Part shown: in pieces, positions 50,901 to 61,323 of the stretch | Position numbering within the stretch: position 1 is the stretch's first letter | How the letters are laid out: the number at the start of each line of letters is the position of its first letter | From: Elysia chlorotica | Taxonomy: Eukaryota > Mollusca > Gastropoda > Plakobranchidae | Direction of reading: 5' to 3' | Length of the DNA stretch: 64,000 bases | Assembly: GCA_003991915.1 (NCBI GenBank) | Contig: RQTK01000081.1 | Span: forward strand, 656,424 to 720,423 | The notes under the pieces: generated by a model | Seen by the model: only the letters and a program-made list of their open reading frames with translations | Database searches by the model: none | What the model was told of the DNA's origin: nothing | Position numbers and translations under genes: made by a program

Positions 50901-53104
50901 GAGTCCACCAGGGCGAATCAGGCACAAATCACTGATACAAGTTTTGGGCTAGAGCCCCCCAAACATAGAAAAACCGCTTTACAATGAGCTTTTGCAAGTC
51001 CTAAGAAAGATGTGAGTCAACTAGGGTGAATCAGGCACAAGTCGCTGATACAAGTTTTGGGCTAGAGAACAAGAAAAAACTACTCTTTATTGACCTGTTT
51101 CATTTCCAAATTACAATTAATATCTCTGGTTCTAAATACTCAACCTCTTACAGTGCATTTATCACTTAAAAACACTTTAGACAACTCCAAAACTCAAATT
51201 TCCATCTTGGACCTGCTTCACTCTGGTTACCTCACATATCTCTGATTCTAGAAATGATAAGAGTTATAAATTTTCCAACCTGTTTAAGTGCATTAAATGC
51301 TTCTTAACGCACAATACAAAAACTCAAATTACTTCACAAATCAACTTTTACATTGTTCAAATACCATATATCCTCAAATATTAAATAATGTTTTTCTATC
51401 CTGATATGAACTATAAAATGTCTTTTTTTTTTACACTGCCTCTCTTACATGTATGTTTTATCTTTTTTTTTTCTCTATCTATATTTAAAAAAAATAGTTT
51501 GAAATAACTTTCTATCAGAACTGATAAAGCTTTTCTGAATTCTTTATTCTGCATAATAAAATGTTGTTCTCCTAAGTGTTTAGTACAGGACGAGTGTGAG
51601 CGTGTTACCTGGCTACACAAGGTCTGGCGCATGTTGGAGTTGGTCACCAACGCCCTCAGGAGAGTGATGCAGTGCTCCACCGCTGCGCTCGCACAGCCGT
51701 AGCAGTTGCTCATCTTCAGCCTGGGAGACATCAAGAAATTATTATAACGCATGGATAACCAGATATCTCTTAGCTGTTCCTTCACACCCAAAAAAATTAA
51801 GGACTATACGAAAAAAACAACCCAACAATTATTAATTCTCTTTGTACCGTTAGTTTCAATTGGAAAGTAATTTATGTCACTTGAAGAAATATTTACTCAC
51901 TTGTGCCAAAATGTGACATCCATACTGTTCCCTGTGTAGTCTTCAATGTCTTCCATAAAATAAGAATACAAAAACAAAGAAATCCTTCAAAATGGCTCTC
52001 ACCCTTCTCGTTTACTTGTCTCTGATCCAGGACTGGCCTTGTTGCTCTTGTTCTCCACTGAAGTGGCCTTTGGTTTCGCACCAGTTGGGACAGGCACCTG
52101 ACCTTTCGCAGCCACAGCCTCCCTCTGCTGCTGGTCGTATTCCACCAGCTCCCTCCGACAGGCCATCACTTTCTGTACGCCAATATGTACATATCGAAAA
52201 TGGAAAACATTGTTCCAAATAAATATTGTTCATCTGAAACACATATCACTTGTACACCGTAATCCCACATAAAGATACAATGACTTTAACTGAAAGATGT
52301 GATTTGGCAATAAATTCTTAAGGTTGCATTTAATCAAAAGTTTTGATTTGACAAAGGTCACAAAAATCACAGGTGCGTGAGGAGCTGAAAGTTTTGATGT
52401 GACAGAAGTCGCAATAGTCACAAGTATGTGAGGAGCTGAAAGTTTTGATTTGACAAAAGTCACAGATTACAAAAATATATTTATCTGAAAGTTTTATAAC
52501 AGAAAAGTATGCTGTATGCACTGTATCGTATTTTCCCTTTTTTTTTTTTTATAAAAATGACCTGAATGATCTTGCTGAGCTCATCAAAGTTGGCCTTGCA
52601 CTCCCCGCAGTATTTCTGTGCCAGGAGCTGGATGGCCTTGTTCACGCTGCTCACAGGCACCGCGCCCGCACCTGCTCCCAGCTCCTGCAGGGTTAGAGAC
52701 AATCAGACACAGGGAGAATGTAGAAAGTGGTCATAGAAATACAACAAAGAGCAAACATTGAACATAATAGAGCAAGACCTCAAGAGTGTTACAGTGTTTA
52801 ACATTAATTTTGATCATCAACTACCTCAGGAGGTGTGAGACCTCTCGGTCCCCTTTTTACCTTGAATAGATTTGTGTCACATTTGGTGAATAAGATATTG
52901 CAAGCAACAAACGATCTGTAATTAATTTCTTATGTTTCTTTTTTTCAATTTTAAATTTTCTAAATCACAGTTTGCAAAATTTATCTATTATAAAGAGCAT
53001 TGAGCACATCTTGCCATGGAAGCGTCTATAGAGATGCAAACTTTCATCATCCTCATTGCTGGTGTATTTGCCGCCACCATCATCACTCCCACTACCACAA
53101 CATC

Positions 53105-53145
<41 letters not shown>

Positions 53146-53180
53146 TTCTACCATTGTACCATTAATAATATAATCATTGC

Positions 53181-53216
<36 letters not shown>

Positions 53217-56200
53217 TATTATTATCATTATTATTTTTATCATAATTCATATTATGAACAACAATATCTATTATGAGTACAGGAAACTGGCCAACCTTGC
53301 CGGCCGAGGGTGGTCTGTCCGAGCCGTGCTCCGCGACCTGGATGAGCAGACTCTCGAGGATGGGCCGGTGCTGCTGCAGCTGCTTGTAGATGCGGTCTGC
53401 CTTCTCCAGCAGGGAGTTGATGCTCGAGATAGCCTGGTACACGACGGCACAGAGAAATAGGGTTAAACACAGGTTGCCCATATTGATATGCTCTTGTGAT
53501 AGCACATCTGTACATTAAACTGCACTTGCCATTGAATTATATCAAAGCTTTTAACTTTTACATATTCTAAATAATTCTTGAAAAAAGTGAGCACAAAAAG
53601 AATAAGCCTCGAATCATGCAATGTGAAAAGGTGAAAGTAAAGTAATCTTTGGTTAAGTTTTACATCCACTAGAGATGGTAGGTACAACAGTGTTTGTAAG
53701 TTAAAACTACTCTTAGACTGGAGTCTAAACTAGAGTAGCATTGTTGTACTTACTACCTTAGATTTCCTAAAGAATGATTTAACACTCAAACTGCCTATTT
53801 CAACTACAACCGTAAATTTATTAAAATTTTAACAATATACTATAAATTTGAAATATCTGCAAATTACAAACCTGAATTTAACATAAAGTTAGCGATAGGA
53901 ACAAATGAATGGAACGTGGCACAATGACAGGGAGTCTAATTTAAGGATGGATCCTACAATTTCCTTTTCTTTATGTAGAAATCTACCAGCCAAGCTTTCT
54001 ATCACTCATACATTACAGATAATACTTTGGTATATCTTTTTTCTAGATGTACAGCATCAATACCACATGTATGGGGTTTATAATCAAATCTCTATTTGCA
54101 ACTGTAGTTTATCCGTTTAGAGTAAAATATACTGCCATGCAAGCAGAATTCATGAATTATCACTTAATTTGTCCTATCTTGTGCTTATTCCCTGTGATGA
54201 TTCAACGACATCAAGCACGGCATTTTTGCCCCACTTGTTAATATTTGCACAGCTCATATTTAATCCTAAATTTGTAATGTTAGTTGCAAACTAATCAAGG
54301 TTTCTTTTTCTTTTTAAGGTTTGAAAGAGAGTGGTGAAAGAGACCAGTGATAAAATAAACCAAAACTACCTTTTTGCGATCCTCTTCATTTTCAATTGGA
54401 TCAACAGCACAGCAGGGCTTAGCCAAAAGGGTGAAGTCAAATTTGGCATACTTGCAGAAACCACAAGAGTTGCACAGGAATGGGTCTTTTTCATCATAGT
54501 TGATTGATCTGGTTTAAACAAAAATTAAGTATTAAGAATATTAATAGATATCCATTAATAAAAAAAAAATTAAAATACTTTGGTGTTTTTTTTTCCTTCT
54601 TTTTCCTATTTTAGTGTTAGAAGCTTATTTTTTTTTTCTTTTCTTATTTTATGTTTTTTCCTTTTTTTTTTTTCAACCACATAAACATAGATTTTGAGTT
54701 AAAGAAAAATAAAGAGAAAATTAAAATAATGAAAAAACTGGCTAGTTCAACAAATTGAAAACATCCATGTTTCAAAAGCGGTTATAGTTGATGATGGTCT
54801 ATCCAACTAATAAATCGTTTCTGTATTTCTCAGTTATCAAATTATTACATCCATAAAAATCCAGGAGCAAGCACAGACCTGCACTTGTGGCACTGGTAGA
54901 CATTCTCGCCACAGTTTCCGCAGACTCCTGGTGAGGCCGGCACACTGGCACTGCAGCGGGGGCACTGCAAGCTCTCGGCTGTCGCCTGCAAGTTGTCGTA
55001 GAACTCTGCGTACTCGATCATCAAGTTGCAGGCCACTATTGGGATAGGGAACTCCACCTGGGGAAAAGTAGAGGATAGAAGGAAATGGAGTTTACTTATT
55101 TTTACTCAGATCCTCTAACACATATGGAAATGACAGAGCAGACATACTCGCAAAAACAGCGATCTGGACAGGAACAACCAGACGCACCTGTTACACTATA
55201 CACTGAAAAGCAAATCATAAAAACAAATCTAAAGCAAGATTGGATGGGCAAGACAGGAAGAGCAGTCATTAAACACATGAACGCACCAAAACCAAATAAC
55301 ATTGACTTCCTCTCCACGATCTTCCGACTTAGAACTGAACACATACAACTAAACCTCCATCTAAACAGAATACTGCCTCAACTTCCTCCAAGACTTAAGA
55401 AACTCCCTCCTACCTCTGAGACCAAACCTCAATAACACCCTCTAAGCAATTACTCAACAGCTAAAGAAAACATGCATCTTTTACTACATGGCAATAATAA
55501 CAACAACAACAACAACATACTTCAAGCTGGACATACAATATCAGACATCTTTTTCCATCGCAAAAGCATTTAAAAAAGACTTCCTCAACAAGCTTCAACT
55601 TCTCTTCATTATCAGAGTTCAGGGGTATTTGATTGTGTAAGATAGCCTTTACATTAAAGGCCAAAGGAAAAGAACTTTAACTCTCTATAATTTATAGCAA
55701 AATAGAGGTGAAATATTGGCATGTATAAAGCTACAAGAAAGAAAAAGAAAGGTAAAACAAATTCCCCTTTAAAATTTAGACAAAATATCTCCCATAACAA
55801 ACAAACCTTCTATATCTGGCATGACTACAAGGATTTATCAAATTGACATTAAATGTAGCAGTATAAAATACATGCTTATAAAGCAAACTAATCTTCAAAA
55901 TAACGCTTTCATTTAAAACATATTTCAAAACAAAGATTCTATAATTATCTATACCTGGCATGACTCAAATTGATATTAAATGTAGCAGTATAAAATATGG
56001 CTTTCATTTAAAACATATTTCAAACATTTCAAAAAAAGTTGAACGTTGCAATGTGCTGAGCTGACCTTGACTTCAGTCTGGCCCGATGTGAGCCTCACTT
56101 TCCGCGCCTTGTGCCACAGTCCAGGTCGGTTCTTCAGCTCCACCACAGCCTGCACTGAGCGGTTGTTGTAGTAGATGTTCAGGGTCTGAACCTGCATACA

Positions 56201-59200
56201 CATGACAAGGCAAAAAATACAAATAAAAAATCAAGGGTTGGTTTGTTAATTATTTATAATACACAAGCCCAGTCCCCTGTACCAGCCCATCTTTGGATAA
56301 TCAGTGACGTTTACTGAATTACAAAATTGTTACTTCTGAGAAAGTATTATACTTGGGGTGGGTCAGCTCTTGAGATAAACGATTATGATGGACTGGGCCT
56401 TTTCAAACAAGCAAATACACAAGATGCAAGGTTGCGTGAGAGTAGTGTAAATGATAGATTTTTTTACCAGGAATGAATGTTAAAAGAAAACCTCTCTCCC
56501 CCAGTCTCTTTTTTTTTAAACTGAAATCTATAAAAAGGAATAAAAACGTGTGCGATCACAAAAGTTACAGAAAATTAATCTGAAACTTATGTTCAGGTTG
56601 GAACTGTTTATATTTTGTTGAAAAGAAGAAAATGACAAACCATTTTGGTTCTCTTGAGGTCGCTGATCCTGAGGGATATCTTGGAGATGGTGTGGCTTCC
56701 GACCAGCTTCACTATCTGAGTGGTGGTTGTGAACTTGGAGTCAACCTTCACTGCCGACAGCTTCAGGGTCTGGCAAGATGGATTTGCATGGATTAACAGA
56801 CCAAGCACAAGAGATTTTTCATTAAAATGGCCCCTGCAATTTGGGGCATTTTCAAATATTCATAGTGAAAAAACGTGTGTACTTTTTATATATTGTGTTG
56901 CGTGGTCACAAATATAACATTCTATTATAATCTTCTTATCACTGAAACAGACAAATACAGACAAAAATCATGCATGCTCTGAAAAAAGTCTTTACTTGAT
57001 GAGAATATGTAAAAGTAGCTTCTTTTTTATGAACCTCTCTCTTTATTTTACCCTCGATGAGCTTATTTGATTGCAGATCTAAATTAAAATTCAACTGGCT
57101 TTACTAACAGCATTTATTGTTATTATCTTTATAATTATAATGGTAATCGAGAAAAATGCATGATTGCTAGAAAAAACAAATAATAATAATTAGATAATAC
57201 AAAAGGTGATCATAACTGTGATAATCACCACTATGAAAATAGATTTAAAGATAATCAAGTCAATCAAATATCAAATAAATTGAAATTATAATGGAGAAAA
57301 AAAATATCAGCTTGTGGCTGACAAAGATATGTTAAAACTTTCATAACCCATAAAACTTGATTCACCAAATAATATTTATCTAGAAATTTGTGGGATGTGG
57401 ATCTAATTAAATAATATCAGTGAAGATGGCTTGATCGCCAGGGCTCGGCACTGAGAAGCTGGAGGTCCAAGGTTCAAATCTTTGGGGTCGTCGTTCTTTT
57501 CCCACCCACCCCTTTTTTCCGTCTATTTCTTTAAGAGACATGTAGAACATAACATTAATTTGAAGATTGCATTCCTATCAATATAAGGTGGCAGATATCT
57601 CTACCATTAGTGCTCTGGTTTTACCAGAAGGAGGTCAAAGGTTCGATCCTCAGCTGGTATTTCCATTTCTGTATTGTAAAACTTTCAATTGAGGCTACAA
57701 GGGTTCTAAGCACATAACCCTCTCAGCCAAGAGACACACAGGAGGAATGTTGTTCCACATAAAAAGTAAAAAAAGCAATTTGAACTGAACCATATCACAC
57801 CCACAGCTATTTGAAAATAAAGAAGTTTAATTGTGACCACATGCAGGAAAGAAAGTAATAACTGGCTTCTCCGTATCCGACCCACAAAAAAGTAATAAAC
57901 GATTATTAAAAAGCCGAAACAAGACAGTGAAATCAACTAACTTCTCAGCGCAATAGAAGTATATAGTTTTATACAGTTATAACTTGAAATAATAAAAAAG
58001 CTAACCAGATAAACAGTACTGCCACAGCCCATTTTGTAACACCCAGTCACCCGTGTCAGTCCCAGACTGGCCATCAGACTGTTCGGGTGGCCTTTAAAGC
58101 ACCGCGGGGGGTAAGCAAAACTAAGTACATGGTCCATGTATACCATTAGGGACTAAAAATATAGCTCCTCGTCAGAAGCAAAAGTACAATAGTGCAATTT
58201 TTTAAAAGGCTAAAACTTTGAATGTTACCTGGAAGGGGACTTCTGGATTGTTGCACACCAGGCATGGGTCACTCTCCAGGTAGTAGCCGTCAAAATCCAC
58301 CAGGCCTTGAAGCATGCTTCATTCAAAATGAAATAAACAAATTAAGAGAGTAAAAAAAACAACACATGCTTGATTTTCTGCTTAGCCAATGATAGAAAAA
58401 GTTGGATTTTAACATGAAAAATAAGGAGCACACAAACATTTTTTTCTGCATTGATAAGAACTATGATATTGGGAAACTGTTTGCAATGAATTTCAATTTT
58501 ATGTGGAAATTTTCCTTCCTGCAAACATGAGAATAACTACTTCAAATTTAAGAAATCTAAAGAATAATGATCTAGAAGCAGTGCAAGTTAAGGAATGCAG
58601 CAACTTTTCTGACTCTCTGCATTGTTTTCAATTTCACAGCAAATAATTTAGTTCAATAGGTTATGTAGATAGCGAGAAATTCATTAATACACAAAACCAT
58701 AGCGTACTTGTATATTGTAGCATTGGGGTGGTTGGTTAAGATCTGGTTCTCCTCTTTCAACAAGGACACTGCTTTCTGCAAATACTCTGTCACCTGGTAA
58801 ACAGTGATTAAGAATGTATACTTTATGCAGAGTTTTAACATCATGAGACTAAAAAACAAACTGTTTTTGATTGGTACATTGGACAGAGTCATAATGAAAA
58901 GGCGACCTTGGCTCTTTTGATTTTAGTCAGTAATTTAAAGGCACGACAAGAAAAACACTGATTTAAGTAAGAATTTATTAAACTTCTTATTTTCCACAAC
59001 CTGTAAGGCTAAAGATTTTACAATTGAGTTATTGAATTGAGACAAATTAGTACTTTTATATATCTATTCTAAATATTCAAGATAGCTCAAAGGGAAGAGC
59101 AAAGAGCCTTCTAATCAAGGGTTTCTGGTTCAATTCCACAGCCAGATTCCTGATTGGACAGATGTCAAAGCTTGATGATTGGTCAAGTTTTGAGCATCCC

Positions 59201-61288
59201 ATCCTGTGGTCCAGTTTGCCATACAGGATCCTTCAATCAGAGACATATATTTTAAAACCTAATTTACAGATCATATTGTCTCTTATTAACACATTTCACA
59301 TGAAGTAATTATGAACTTTTATATTTCTATTATAAAAGTTTGGACAAGGCTTTGGGACACAGTCTATATTCACCTTCTTATCCTGCAGCCCCGGGGTTTT
59401 GAGCAGAAAGTATCCCAGCAGGTCCACAAACTGGGAAGCTTTGCGACCGAAAATGGGCACCTCGTGCCACAAGCCCCACAGGGAGTCAAGCAACGCCTGC
59501 TGCTCCTCTTGCGTGGAATTCCTTTACGAGAGGAAATGGAACACAGTTTCAAATATCATGCAGATGAATGGTTGCAAATAAAATATTGCATACCAGCTTG
59601 AAAAACAGTCTTCTGCAAATTATTGTTGAGCAAGTTTGCTCTTTAATTTACCTAATGCTTCCTAAGTTTATATTTTCCAATGTTTATGAAGGTACTAAGA
59701 GTATTAAAAGGTAAATATGAATATGATTTAAACAAGCAGTGGTGCAAAACTTTTAATTAACAAGAAACTTAAAATCTAAGCAACATAACTGAAACACGCT
59801 AACTGCCCATGGCAAAAAACAAAACAAAATGACTTTAAAGTTTAACTGTAGAGCCATCTTAAGTAAAGAGCAGGTAAGAAGTTATGAAATAACCACCTGT
59901 ATATCTGCAGCACCAGGGCATGTGCCATCCACCGGTTGCCGCTTGAGTTGGAGTCCAACAGGTATGTGCGTACAAACTTGATGAACAGGTTACTGTCCAG
60001 GGTCGCGTTGAGCTGGCGAACCAACTCCTGGCACAGGTGGTCATCAAACGGGCGACCCTCTTCACTCTCCCCCTTCTTGGAGACGCCGCTGCCATCCAAA
60101 TCTAGGACGGAAACAAATAATGTTGGAGACCTTGAAATAGCTATTTCTGCCTAATTCAGTCCATCTTCCCTTGACAACAAGAAATTTCACCAATGAAACA
60201 AACCCAGGATTTCAAATTTATCATAAAAGATTCCACAACCCATTTTGAACAAAAATGTATGGTATAGTATAGTAAAAGAACGTATTTCCTAAATATTACA
60301 AACAGGAGAACTTGAAGCACTGATAATTTAAAATGCCATACATGTAATACCCCCCTCTTTTTTTTTTTCAACCCCCCCCCTCTTTTTTTTTTTCAACCCA
60401 CACAAAGTTAAAAGTTGGTAAAGTACACCCTTACACCTTCAGAATTTCATTCTTTGTCATATAATTTACCCCATTTCGACAGTAAAATAATAAAATAGTA
60501 ATCAGAAATAAGGACAAAACAATTAGAACAATTGAACAGAATCTAAGCGTTCTAGAGGATGCATGTTAGAAAGGAAAGTAAAATATCTGGTTTAAAAAAA
60601 ACAAACAAAACGCAGCTTAGAAAATTGAGAAACACTATATGTAACACTCAAATAGAGATAAACATGTAGATTATTTGAAGTTGTTTAATCTTCATGCGCT
60701 TATTGATGGAAAAGCGACTATCCATACTGACCATCGCCTCTGGAGGAGCGGTCCTTGTCCTTCTTGCCTTTCACCTTGACCGGAGAGCTGTCTGAGCTGA
60801 CCCCGCCCGACTGAGCGTGACCCTTCACGCCACAGATGGCAGACTGCAGCAGCTGCAGCAGAGTGGGCGCCACGCCTTCGTCCAACAGGATGCTGGCCTG
60901 CATCAGGTACGGCAGGGTGTCTGCACACACATACATACACAATTAACTTGTTAATGGTACATAATAAATATCTTTTATTCGTTTAGATTCAATTTCATCC
61001 AACAGGATGCTGGCCTGCATCAGGTACGGCAGGGTGTCTGCACACACATACACACGATCAACTCGTTAATGGTACATAATCAATATTTTTTATTCGTTTC
61101 CATTCAATTTCAAATTGACAAGGATGTCTGGCCTGCATCACGGTACGGCAGGGTGTCTGCACACACATACAGGATCAACTCGTTAATGGTACATAATCAA
61201 ATTTTTTTATTCGTTTCCATTCAATTTCAAATGACTGAATAGTATTATTATTATCTGAAGATTTGCGTGACAGCATCATCTCAGTACA

Positions 61289-61323
<35 letters not shown>

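Noticed and set aside
58005-58110. Possible SINE body
   Set aside because: A few blocks look SINE-like (GTGTCAGTCCCAGACTGG), but no tRNA-like head or tail could be matched to the family.
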